This document shows, one piece after another, positions 36,145 through 44,422 of a stretch of DNA of 64,000 nucleotides. How positions within the stretch are numbered: the first letter of the stretch is position 1; each line of letters begins with the position of its first letter. The stretch lies in assembly GCF_003860405.1 (NCBI RefSeq), contig NZ_CP034170.1, forward strand, positions 868,001-932,000, in the 5' to 3' direction. Position numbers and translations under genes: made by a program. The notes beneath the pieces are model-generated. The model was not told the DNA's origin. It saw only the letters and a program-made list of their open reading frames with translations, and did no database searches. This stretch comes from Nakamurella antarctica (GTDB lineage: Bacteria > Actinomycetota > Actinomycetes > Mycobacteriales > Nakamurellaceae).

Positions 36145-37023
36145 GTGACTTGGCAACTAGCACCGCTGCGTGCTGCAACCCTGCTTGAAGTGGACCCGGA
36201 ACGTATCCGACGGGGGCTGCTGCGAATCGATGTGTGGCAGCGAACCGCCGGCGCCCTCGGGTTCGAGCTCGATATCGCTCCGAGCTCCGCTGGACCTGCC
36301 GCAGCCTCCGCGCCAGGGGGCAGCGAGACTCCGTGGGTAGGCGGCGAGACGGTTCGGTTCCGGCAGGGACATGCCAGCGCCGGGCTGGCTCACGTCGTCA
36401 TCGTTGATGGATTGCCGCAATTTCAGGTCATTACCGGGACCGCGACTGACGCTTGCGTGCGGGTGCGCATGGGTTCCACCGGCGCGGGAACGGTGGTGAC
36501 CGTCGAGCTGGTGTCTTCGCGGAGCGCGGGCGCTTCGACAGGTATTTCCCGCGTTCTTCAAGGGCGGTTTCGTCGCCCCGTGGTGTTTGCCCTCCAGACC
36601 CTGCTCGGCATCGTGACGCTCGTGATGCACGAGAACGTCGTGGTGGTGGGCGCGGCGGTAATACGCGACGGCGCGGTGCTGGCGGCGCGCCGGACGTACC
36701 CACAGTCGTTAGCAGGCAAGTGGGAGCTTCCAGGTGGGAAGGTTGAGCCGGGGGAGTCTGACAAGAGTGCTCTGGTCCGCGAGATGCATGAAGAGCTCGG
36801 AATGGCTGTCGAGGTGGGCGAGCAAATCGGCGACGACGTGGCCCTTGACGTTGAGAAGATCCTCCGTGTCTATCGCGTCACGCTACTAGCTGGCGAGCCC
36901 CTGCTGACCGAGCACGACGAGGTTCGGTGGTTGCGTGCTGATCAATTGGGTGAAGTGGATTGGCTCCCCGGGGACGTTGTGGTTCTTCCGGCCCTGGCGG
37001 CTGCCCTCAATGCGAACCTGTGA
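36145..37023 (+). CDS. Nudix (MutT-type) hydrolase with extra N-terminal domain
   Basis: The 292-residue product begins at GTG 36145. Residues 1-150 resemble a small SRPBCC-like beta-grip domain (TLLEVDPERIRRGLLRIDVW, later GTVVTVELVS and RRPVVFALQTLLG). Residues 155-290 form a MutT-type Nudix domain with the full box: GKVEPGE then REMHEELGM. MutT enzymes hydrolyse 8-oxo-dGTP or similar nucleotides. Usual MutT proteins have about 130 residues, so the fusion is notable. The SRPBCC assignment is an inference from pattern, weaker than the Nudix call. Confidence 0.75.
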   Translation: MTWQLAPLRAATLLEVDPERIRRGLLRIDVWQRTAGALGFELDIAPSSAGPAAASAPGGSETPWVGGETVRFRQGHASAGLAHVVIVDGLPQFQVITGTATDACVRVRMGSTGAGTVVTVELVSSRSAGASTGISRVLQGRFRRPVVFALQTLLGIVTLVMHENVVVVGAAVIRDGAVLAARRTYPQSLAGKWELPGGKVEPGESDKSALVREMHEELGMAVEVGEQIGDDVALDVEKILRVYRVTLLAGEPLLTEHDEVRWLRADQLGEVDWLPGDVVVLPALAAALNANL

Positions 37024-37090
37024 TGTGCCTGTCATCACTTCGTCACACAACGCATGGCAGGATGCGAGCCACACACTTTTTATGTTCGCG

Positions 37091-37107
37091 GGGGTCGACC
37101 TGACCCC
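37091..37107. promoter_or_regulatory. Inverted repeat upstream of the amino-acid ABC operon
   Basis: GGGGTC-GACCT-GACCCC has perfect 6-bp arms and ends 23 bases before the GTG start of the binding protein gene. It may be an operator or a leader hairpin. Confidence 0.35.
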
Positions 37108-37130
37108 AACATCACAGATTTGGAGTTCTC

Positions 37131-38102
37131 GTGACCGTTTCCACCACGCGTTCGACCCGCACTTGGCTGATCGCCAGTGCTGCGGCTGGCGCACTGCTGC
37201 TGTCCGCATGCGGCTCGTCAGATGCCAAGACAGCCGCGTCGACTCCTGCTTCGAGCAGCTCCGCCATGGCGTCCACGCCTGAGAGTTCCGCCATGGCGTC
37301 GACGACGGAAAGCTCCGCCATGGCGTCCACGCCTGAGAGTTCTGCCATGGCCTCCTCAGCGGGCTCCGCCGGTGCTGTCGACCTCGACGCTGCCAAGGCC
37401 ACCCTGATCGCCAGTGGCAAGCTCACGGTCTGCACCCACCTGTCCTACGCCCCGTTCCAGTTCGACGACGGCACCGGCAAGATTGTCGGCTTCGACGTGG
37501 ACATCATGGACGCCGTGGCGAAGAAGCTTGGCGTGGAGCAGACCATTGTCGACACCCCGTTCGAAGGCATCAAGGCCGGTGTCGACACCAAGGCTGGCAA
37601 GTGTGACGCCTCTGCCGCGGCAATGTCGATCACCCCGGAGCGCGAGAAGGTGATCCTGTTCTCGGAGCCGTACTTCAACGCAACCCAGGCAATGATCATC
37701 CGTGCGGCCGATGACTACCCGGACCTTAAGTCGCTCGCCGGCAAGCGCGTGGGCGGCCAAGCTGGCACCGTGGGCCTTGACTACCTGAATGCAAACTCGG
37801 CGGCGAACGGCTACGAAGTTGTCGAATACCCGGATCTGCCGTCGCAGGGCACCGCCTTGCTGACGAACCAGATCGATGCCGCAGTCAACGATTCCCCAGT
37901 GTGGAAAGACCTGGTTGACAAGAACGCGGGCAAGTTCAAGGTCACCGCTTCTTTCGACACCGGCGATCAGTACGGCATCGGCATGAAGCTTGGTAATGAC
38001 GCCCTCAAGGCTGTCGTTGATGCCACCCTCGAGGAACTCAAGGCGGACAAGGCTTACGACGATATCTACAAGAAGTGGATCGGCGACGTTCCTGCGAGCT
38101 GA
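37131..38102 (+). CDS. Polar amino-acid ABC transporter substrate-binding lipoprotein
   Basis: The 323-residue protein starts at GTG 37131 after TTGGAG. The signal peptide ends in the lipobox LLLSAC (about residue 27). A repetitive spacer of four 9-residue ESSAMASTP-type units follows. The binding domain begins LTVCTHLSYAPFQFDDG and has GFDVDIMDAVAKKLG, FEGIKAGVD and KRVGGQAGTVGLDYL, typical of family 3 solute-binding proteins such as those for glutamate, glutamine or cystine. It delivers substrate to the permease at 38263. A strong terminator follows the gene. Confidence 0.87.
   Translation: MTVSTTRSTRTWLIASAAAGALLLSACGSSDAKTAASTPASSSSAMASTPESSAMASTTESSAMASTPESSAMASSAGSAGAVDLDAAKATLIASGKLTVCTHLSYAPFQFDDGTGKIVGFDVDIMDAVAKKLGVEQTIVDTPFEGIKAGVDTKAGKCDASAAAMSITPEREKVILFSEPYFNATQAMIIRAADDYPDLKSLAGKRVGGQAGTVGLDYLNANSAANGYEVVEYPDLPSQGTALLTNQIDAAVNDSPVWKDLVDKNAGKFKVTASFDTGDQYGIGMKLGNDALKAVVDATLEELKADKAYDDIYKKWIGDVPAS
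37254..37361 (+). repeat. Four 27-bp repeats coding the lipoprotein spacer
   Basis: Units encode SSSAMASTP, ESSAMASTT, ESSAMASTP and ESSAMASSA. The tandem DNA could expand or contract in frame, altering the distance between the lipid anchor and the binding domain. Confidence 0.8.
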
Positions 38103-38115
38103 TTGGTGTACGCCG

Positions 38116-38157
38116 GGCGGTCCCGGGTGGTGTAAAACCACTCTGGGCCGCCTTTTG
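38116..38157 (+). terminator. Intrinsic terminator between binding protein and permease genes
   Basis: GGCGG ... CCGCC outer stem, inner GTGGT/ACCAC stem and CCC/GGG pairs, followed by TTTT at 38153-38156. Partial termination here would make more binding protein than membrane subunits. Confidence 0.75.
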
Positions 38158-38262
38158 TCTCACCCCGCTGCTCGCACCGGTTGCTTTGAGGTGCACCATA
38201 ACGGTGCGCTCAATGCGTCCCGCCCACCCTGAGCCGTCCTTCGTAGAAATATCGGAGCTCCC

Positions 38263-39057
38263 ATGGCATTGACCAGACGTCAAAAGCTGCGCGTTACCCG
38301 CCTCGTTCAAGGTTTAATTGGACTGGCCGTCATAGCCGTAATTGTGACGGTCGCGGATTGGCAGGCTTTCGCGAAGTCTTTCCTGAACTGGGATGTGGCG
38401 AGGGGGATGTTCCCGAGGGTCATCACGACCGCTCTGATCAATACCTTGCTCTACACAGCTTGCTCATTCATGTTCGGGTTGGTCCTGGCGATAGTCCTGG
38501 CATTGATGCGCTTGTCAAGTTTCATGCCGTATCGCGCTCTCGCCATGGCCTATGTCGAACTCTTCCGCGGATTGCCAGCGCTCGTGGTGCTGTTTCTCAT
38601 TGCTTACGGGATTCCTATTGCCTTTGCTGGGTTTACGCTGCCGGGAGGACTCCTCGGTTCGGTGACGGTGGGGCTCGGCCTCACCGCTGCCGCCTATATG
38701 TCCGAAACCCTGCGCGCTGGTATCCAGGCCGTCCCGAAGGGCCAAGTCGAAGCTGCTCGTACGTTGGGAATGTCCTCGGGGCGCACTCTCGTGACAATCG
38801 TTCTCCCGCAGGCCTTTAGGATCGTGATCCCGCCGCTGACCAACGAGATGATCTTGCTTGTCAAAGATTCGTCGTTGGTCTATGTCTTGGGTTTGACCCT
38901 GAAGGAGTACGAGCTCACCAAGCTGGGCCAGACCGTCCTCACCTCCCAGGCGAGCGCCACCCCACTCCTGGTCATCGCGATTCTGTACCTTGTCCTCACA
39001 CTTCCGTTGTCCCAGTTGGTGCGACGGCTCGAAATCAAGCACGCAAGGGCCAGGTGA
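38263..39057 (+). CDS. Polar amino-acid ABC transporter permease
   Basis: The 264-residue membrane protein has the HisM/GlnP family pattern: ALINTLLYTACSFMFGLVLA, then YVELFRGLPALVVLFLIAYG, the EAA loop (EAARTLGMSSGRTLVTIVLP) and NEMILLVKDSSLVYVLGL. It is likely a homodimer because only one permease gene is present. It is separated from the binding protein by the terminator and overlaps nothing; six bases separate it from the ATPase gene. Confidence 0.87.
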   Translation: MALTRRQKLRVTRLVQGLIGLAVIAVIVTVADWQAFAKSFLNWDVARGMFPRVITTALINTLLYTACSFMFGLVLAIVLALMRLSSFMPYRALAMAYVELFRGLPALVVLFLIAYGIPIAFAGFTLPGGLLGSVTVGLGLTAAAYMSETLRAGIQAVPKGQVEAARTLGMSSGRTLVTIVLPQAFRIVIPPLTNEMILLVKDSSLVYVLGLTLKEYELTKLGQTVLTSQASATPLLVIAILYLVLTLPLSQLVRRLEIKHARAR

Positions 39058-39063
39058 ACCGAA

Positions 39064-39915
39064 GTGACGACCCCCTCGACTTCAACAGCTAGTGCAATTC
39101 CTGCGATTTCCATCCAGGGCTTGCGGAAATCCTTTGGACCCGTAGAGGTGTTGAAAGACATCAGCTTGGACGTTAACCACGGTGAAGTGGTGTGCGTCAT
39201 CGGGCCCTCCGGTTCAGGAAAATCGACCCTGCTCCGCTGCGTCAACCTGCTCGAACAGCCCACCGCGGGCAAGATTTTCGTCGGCGAGGCGGAGATGACT
39301 GATCCCGACGTCGATATCGATGGCGTCCGTCGCAAGATCGGCATGGTATTTCAGTCCTTCAACCTCTTCCCGCACCTCTCGGTCCTGGAAAACCTTACGG
39401 TTGCCCAGACCAAGGTGCTCAAGCGCTCCAAGTCCGAGGCGGACACGATCGCTCGGAGCAACCTCGAACGCGTGGGCATGTCGCATAAGGAAGATGCCTT
39501 CCCCGCACAGCTTTCCGGCGGACAGCAGCAGCGGGTCGCCATCGCACGATCGTTGTCGATGACCCCAGACCTGATGTTGTTCGACGAACCGACTTCGGCC
39601 CTCGATCCCGAATTGGTAGGCGAGGTGCTGGCAGTGATGAAGGGTCTCGCGAAAGATGGGATGACGATGATGGTCGTTACGCACGAGATGGCCTTCGCGC
39701 GCGATGTTGCCGACCGCGTCGTCTTCATGGACGGCGGGTATCTCGTGGAGGAGGGCCACCCGGACCAGGTAATCGGGAATCCGCAGCACGAGCGGACGAA
39801 GTCGTTCCTCTACCGAGTGCTCAACCCCACCCAGGTCGAAGAGGGCGACGAATTCCCGGCTCCTCCCGTAGCTGTGACGCCCGTTTCGGTGATGAAGCCC
39901 GGAGAGCGCATTTAA
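39064..39915 (+). CDS. Polar amino-acid ABC transporter ATP-binding protein
   Basis: The 283-residue GlnQ/HisP-type ATPase starts at GTG 39064. Walker [11 protein letters not shown]-loop [12 protein letters not shown], signature LSGGQQQR, Walker [21 protein letters not shown] and H-loop [20 protein letters not shown] are complete. A C-terminal tail of about 30 Pro/Val-rich residues extends beyond the usual end. It energises the permease gene just upstream. Confidence 0.88.
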   Translation: MTTPSTSTASAIPAISIQGLRKSFGPVEVLKDISLDVNHGEVVCVIGPSGSGKSTLLRCVNLLEQPTAGKIFVGEAEMTDPDVDIDGVRRKIGMVFQSFNLFPHLSVLENLTVAQTKVLKRSKSEADTIARSNLERVGMSHKEDAFPAQLSGGQQQRVAIARSLSMTPDLMLFDEPTSALDPELVGEVLAVMKGLAKDGMTMMVVTHEMAFARDVADRVVFMDGGYLVEEGHPDQVIGNPQHERTKSFLYRVLNPTQVEEGDEFPAPPVAVTPVSVMKPGERI

Positions 39916-40143
39916 CCCAAAGGATTTCTACGGCTGCCTTCGTGGCGGTAGAGGAACACCGCAGATGCTCCAGTGCAGGTGTGACGTATCTAGCTGCGCC
40001 AATGTGGGACCAACACCGGTCACCAACGGGTAGTCTTTGAAAGCTGCGCTGTTCGGCTTGGGCCTGAGAGTAGTGGCCCAACCATGCACCATTACAGCGC
40101 TTCCGCGAGTTTCGCGGCGGCCAAACCGCTGGGAGCTTCACGC

Positions 40144-42009
40144 GTGACATCTGCTTCAACCACGAAAACCGTTCGATCTGATCTGCGAAACGTCGCCATC
40201 GTCGCGCACGTCGACCACGGTAAAACCACCCTCGTTGACGCCATGCTGTGGCAGTCCGGCGCATTCCGCGAAGGCAGCCTCCACACAGACCGCGTCATGG
40301 ACTCCAACGACTTGGAGCGCGAAAAGGGCATCACCATTTTGGCCAAGAACACCGCGGTCCGCCGCGGCGACATGGTCATCAACATCGTCGATACCCCCGG
40401 CCACGCTGACTTCGGCGGCGAAGTCGAACGAGCCCTCATGATGGTTGACGGCGTCGTCCTGCTCGTGGATGCGTCCGAAGGCCCATTGCCGCAAACTCGT
40501 TTCGTGCTGCGGAAGGCGCTGCAGGCCAACCTGCCAGTCGTATTGGTGATCAACAAAACCGACCGCGCCGATGCCCGCATCGACGAAGTTGTGGACGAGA
40601 CCTACGCATTGTTCTTGGACCTCGACGCCACTGACAAGCAAATCGAATTCCCGATCGTCTACTGCGCCTCCCGCGCGGGCCGCGCATCGATGAACAAACC
40701 GGCGGACGGCGAGATGCCGGACCACGAAAACCTCGACCCGCTCTTCGATACCCTCCTTGCTGCTATTCCCGCCCCGCAGTACACCGAAGGCGCACCGCTG
40801 CAGGCGCAGGTTACCAATATCGACGCCTCCCTGTTCCTGGGCCGGATCGGCATGTGCCGGATCATCGAAGGCACCATGCAGAAGGGCCAGCAGGTTGCCT
40901 GGATGAAGGCCGACGGCACAGTCGTCAAGACCAAAATCACCGAATTGTTGATCACCGAAGCGCTGGATCGTGTGCCGGTTGATACCGCCTACGCGGGCGA
41001 CTTGATCGCCGTGGCAGGTTTCGCCGAGATCACCATCGGCGAGACCTTGGCCGATCCGGATAACCCCGTAGCGCTTCCACCCATCACCGTCGACGAACCT
41101 GCCATCTCGATGACGGTAGGCATTAACACGTCGCCGCTGGCTGGAAAAGACGGCGGCAAGAAGCTCACCGCACGTCAGGTGAAGAACCGGCTCGACGCCG
41201 AACTGATCGGTAACGTCTCTCTTCGGGTTCTCAACACCGAACGACCGGACACCTGGGAAGTTCAGGGCCGTGGCGAATTGGCGCTGGCGATCCTGGTGGA
41301 AACCATGCGCCGCGAGAGCTTTGAGCTCACTATCGGCAAGCCGCAGGTCGTCACCCGCGAAGTGGACGGCAAAGTGCATGAGCCGTTCGAGCGCCTCACC
41401 ATCGACGTTCCCGAGGAATACCTTGGCAACGTCACCCAGCTCTTGGCGGTGCGCAAGGGCCGGATGGAAACAATGACCAACCATGGCACCGGGTGGGTGC
41501 GTCTCGAGTTCCACGTCCCCTCGCGTGGCCTGATCGGATTCCGCACAGAGTTCCTCACCGACACCCGCGGCACCGGCATCGCGTCCGCCATCTTTGACGG
41601 CTACGGCCCATGGGCTGGCCCGTTGCGCTCCCGCCCCACGGGCAGCCTCGTCGCCGACCGCCCGGGCAAGGCCACCCCGTTTGCAATGTTCAGCCTGCAG
41701 GAGCGCGGCACCATGTTCGTGCCGCCGACCACCGAGGTCTACGAGGGCATGGTTGTCGGCGAGAACTCGCGCGCCGACGACATGGACGTCAACATCACGA
41801 AAGAAAAGCAGCTCACCAATATGCGGAAGTCTTCTTCCGAGGAATTGGTCCACCTCGTGCCGCCGCGCGCGCTGTCGTTGGAGCAGGCACTTGAGTTCTG
41901 TGCCGACGACGAATGCGTGGAGATCACCCCGGTGTCTGCTCGTATCCGTAAGGTCAACTTGAACGCCAACGAGCGGGCCCGTACCCGTAGCCGCACCAAG
42001 AAGCAGTAA
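40144..42009 (+). CDS. typA: Translational GTPase TypA/BipA
   Basis: The 621-residue protein has G1 AHVDHGKTTLVDAML, the switch I region EKGITILAKNTAV, G3 DTPGHADFGGEVER and G4 NKTDR, then elongation-factor domains II, III and V, and the BipA-specific C-terminus with GTMFVPPTTEVYEGM and RKSSSEELVHLVPPR. TypA binds ribosomes and assists subunit assembly and growth under stress. GTG 40144 with GGGAGC eight bases before was preferred over ATG 40084, which would add 20 non-conserved residues. Divergence from neighbours is low; it is followed by the LpqW-like gene as in mycobacteria. Confidence 0.92.
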   Translation: MTSASTTKTVRSDLRNVAIVAHVDHGKTTLVDAMLWQSGAFREGSLHTDRVMDSNDLEREKGITILAKNTAVRRGDMVINIVDTPGHADFGGEVERALMMVDGVVLLVDASEGPLPQTRFVLRKALQANLPVVLVINKTDRADARIDEVVDETYALFLDLDATDKQIEFPIVYCASRAGRASMNKPADGEMPDHENLDPLFDTLLAAIPAPQYTEGAPLQAQVTNIDASLFLGRIGMCRIIEGTMQKGQQVAWMKADGTVVKTKITELLITEALDRVPVDTAYAGDLIAVAGFAEITIGETLADPDNPVALPPITVDEPAISMTVGINTSPLAGKDGGKKLTARQVKNRLDAELIGNVSLRVLNTERPDTWEVQGRGELALAILVETMRRESFELTIGKPQVVTREVDGKVHEPFERLTIDVPEEYLGNVTQLLAVRKGRMETMTNHGTGWVRLEFHVPSRGLIGFRTEFLTDTRGTGIASAIFDGYGPWAGPLRSRPTGSLVADRPGKATPFAMFSLQERGTMFVPPTTEVYEGMVVGENSRADDMDVNITKEKQLTNMRKSSSEELVHLVPPRALSLEQALEFCADDECVEITPVSARIRKVNLNANERARTRSRTKKQ

Positions 42010-42033
42010 GTATTGCTGGGCGCAAACCCTAGA

Positions 42034-44115
42034 GTGACAAGCGTGAACATCACCCGCCGCCGCAGCCTCGAAGAAGGTCGCGGTCGGCGGGTGTTGTTAT
42101 TCCTCATGCTGTCCGTACTGGTATCCGGATGTACCCCGCCAGGGTTGCCGGCGGCGTTGCCCCCGTTGGTGAGCGACACCGCTCCACGGGCCCCCGTAGT
42201 CGACGACCTGATCTCAATCGGCACCGACAGTGTCATTAGCGGATTCAATCCCTATGTGGCGCAACAGTTTTCACCGGCTGCCAGGGCGATTGCAGGTTTG
42301 GTGTTGCCCACTGTATTCACCCCCGGCAATGACGGTCCAGGGGCGGCGCCGACTGCGCTGGTGGATCGTGTTGCCGTGACCTCGCTCGACCCCTTCACCG
42401 TCACGTATTCGTTGAACAGGGGGGCGGCATGGTCTGACGGGACGCCCATTGCCGCGGAAGATTTCAGTTATCTGTGGCAACAGATGATCGACCCCGAGCT
42501 AGCGGGTTCCGTGGTGAGTCCTGGTGGCTACCAGCTGATTTCGGCCATCACCTCGGCTGATGCCGGTAAAACGGTGATCGTGCAGTTCGCGAAGCCCTAT
42601 GCGCAATGGCGCACCCTGTTCTCACCGCTGCTGCCTGCCCGAAGCGTGAAAGATAATCCGGGCGGCTTTCTCGCAGCGCTGACCGGTGGTTTCGCGGTGG
42701 CCGGCGGACCGTACAAAATGACCTCGTATGACGCGGTGGTAGGTGAGATAAAGCTGGCGCGAAACGACAAGTACTGGGCGAAGCCACCCGGGCCGTCAGC
42801 GGTCGTCCTGCGCACCGGGTCCAGCGAAGATTTGCTGAATGCATTTACCCGCGGCGACGTCAATGCGCTCTACCTGAGCCCCGACGCCGTCACGGCCAGC
42901 ACGCTGGAGCAGGCCGCGGCGAACACCGTCGGCGGACCGGGGGCGGTCCGGCTGCAACCCATCCCGCAACCCTCGCTCACCTCCTTGCGGTTCAACACCT
43001 CACCCGGGCGGCTGACCGCGAACCCGGCCATCCGCCGCGGTGTGGCCGCGGCCTTGGACGAGGAGAGCCTGCAGTCGTCGATCTCGCTGGGGTGGGCTGC
43101 GGGTTCGACGGCTCCGGTGTCCCAGCTGCAACTTCCAGCCGATCCGGTCCACGTCGCAACATCGGCTGGCAACACCGGCAGCGTCGCGTCCGAACTGGGT
43201 GATGCGGGCTATCAGCGGTCGGGACTGTATTACCGCCAAGATGCGGCTGTGCTGAGTATCACCCTCGGTTATCCGGTCGACGACATTCACCTGACCGCAG
43301 CGGCTGTGCGAATTCAGTCCCAGCTTGCAGAAAACGGCATCGTCGCAAACCTTTTGCCGTTGGCGCCGGTCGATCTTGCAGCGGCGCTGGCCGTCGAAGC
43401 CCCGGCGGATGCGCTCCTGCAGACCGTGCCGAGGAGCGCTTCGGACGCAGCGGAGGCGGTGTCGCAATTGGGCTGTGGCGCCGCGCTGAACCCTTCCGTA
43501 ATAGCGCTACCCTCGCTATCGGCATCGTCCCTGCCACCTTCGTCGACACGGCCGAGCGCGTCCTCGTCCACTGCAGCACCAACACCCACTGCAACACCCA
43601 TCAGGACCCCTATCGGGACGGCGCCACCTACGACAGTCGCAGGCCCTCTCGGCAACGGCGGCGAGGACCCGTGCCCAGACCCGTTGCCGTTTCAGCTCAC
43701 GGCCTTGCTGGGCGGTGACCAGCCGATCGTGGTGCAGCCGGAAGTAGGGCTACCGGAAGCGGCGCAATCGGGGGAGTCCCCGGTAGCCGCGACGACCACG
43801 GGCACACCGGCCGCGGGCGGTTCTTCCACCGCAAGGGCAGCCGAAAATCCGCCTATGTCCTCGCCCCTCCCCACCGTGGGCACCGTCAGTACCTACGCCC
43901 GCCCCGGTACCAGTGCGATCACTGCGGCCCAAGCATTCACACTGATTGATGACGAGTTGTGGCAGCGGATGGATTCGATCCCGCTGGCGCAACCGGTGCT
44001 TCTGCTGGCTCTCGGCCCCGCGCTCGCGAAGTTTCAGGTCGAACCCGCTGATGCGTCCGAGCAGTTGTGGGGCGGGCCGCTGCTCGACCTGCCACAGTGG
44101 CCGACGTCCAAATAA
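42034..44115 (+). CDS. lpqW: LpqW-like lipoprotein of the family 5 solute-binding fold
   Basis: The protein of about 693 residues has a lipoprotein signal ending LVSGC and a peptide-binding-protein fold (ISGFNPYVAQQFSPAA, WSDGTPIAAEDFSYLWQQMI, GGPYKMTSYDAVVGEIKL). A Ser/Thr/Pro-rich insert of about 120 residues lies near residues 500-630. In mycobacteria lpqW directly follows typA and precedes mshB; its product governs the branch between PIM and lipomannan synthesis rather than peptide import. The same order here supports orthology. GTG 42034 is a tentative start; GTG 42043 and TTG 42013 are in frame. No permease is coupled to it. Confidence 0.65.
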   Translation: MTSVNITRRRSLEEGRGRRVLLFLMLSVLVSGCTPPGLPAALPPLVSDTAPRAPVVDDLISIGTDSVISGFNPYVAQQFSPAARAIAGLVLPTVFTPGNDGPGAAPTALVDRVAVTSLDPFTVTYSLNRGAAWSDGTPIAAEDFSYLWQQMIDPELAGSVVSPGGYQLISAITSADAGKTVIVQFAKPYAQWRTLFSPLLPARSVKDNPGGFLAALTGGFAVAGGPYKMTSYDAVVGEIKLARNDKYWAKPPGPSAVVLRTGSSEDLLNAFTRGDVNALYLSPDAVTASTLEQAAANTVGGPGAVRLQPIPQPSLTSLRFNTSPGRLTANPAIRRGVAAALDEESLQSSISLGWAAGSTAPVSQLQLPADPVHVATSAGNTGSVASELGDAGYQRSGLYYRQDAAVLSITLGYPVDDIHLTAAAVRIQSQLAENGIVANLLPLAPVDLAAALAVEAPADALLQTVPRSASDAAEAVSQLGCGAALNPSVIALPSLSASSLPPSSTRPSASSSTAAPTPTATPIRTPIGTAPPTTVAGPLGNGGEDPCPDPLPFQLTALLGGDQPIVVQPEVGLPEAAQSGESPVAATTTGTPAAGGSSTARAAENPPMSSPLPTVGTVSTYARPGTSAITAAQAFTLIDDELWQRMDSIPLAQPVLLLALGPALAKFQVEPADASEQLWGGPLLDLPQWPTSK

Positions 44116-44422
44116 CAGTGCCGTAGAAAATTCCGGCAAACATTTTTGGCGTATGGGGCACCCTCAGCCGCACATTCTTGTGACGATGTGCTACAGGCCC
44201 AAAGGTTTTGCGCCGGCATCTAACGGTGTCCCACTTTCGGGGTTCCATTAGTTAGCCAGGGTCACCTTTCGATCACGATCCGAACCCTCGCGTACACAGA
44301 TAACCCACAAGTTCGTAAGGTTCGGGTGTCACACAGACGAGAGGTTGCTAGTCGGCTCATGCGCTGACGGTCGACGGGGACCGTTCACGAGGATCGATCC
44401 GGTAACTCCGGGAGGACAAGAG
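44116..44422. promoter_or_regulatory. Intergenic leader of the first peptide ABC operon
   Basis: This 307-base gap has no open frame that I trust. It should hold the promoter for the gene at 44423, with TTAGCCAGGGTCACCTTTCG at about 44251-44270 resembling AGTTACCCTTCGGTCAC upstream of the second operon (about 51713). The similarity is weak. Confidence 0.3.

Noticed and set aside
37254..37361. Possible CRISPR or origin repeats
   Set aside because: Tandem in-frame repeats coding a lipoprotein spacer, with no spacers between.
40156..41853. 565-codon minus frame opposite typA
   Set aside because: It is a mirror of the codon bias of typA, whose plus-strand product has all GTPase motifs.
42013..42033. 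TTG start at 42013 for the LpqW-like gene
   Set aside because: GTG 42034 or 42043 gives a more normal signal peptide; the TTG has no visible ribosome-binding site.
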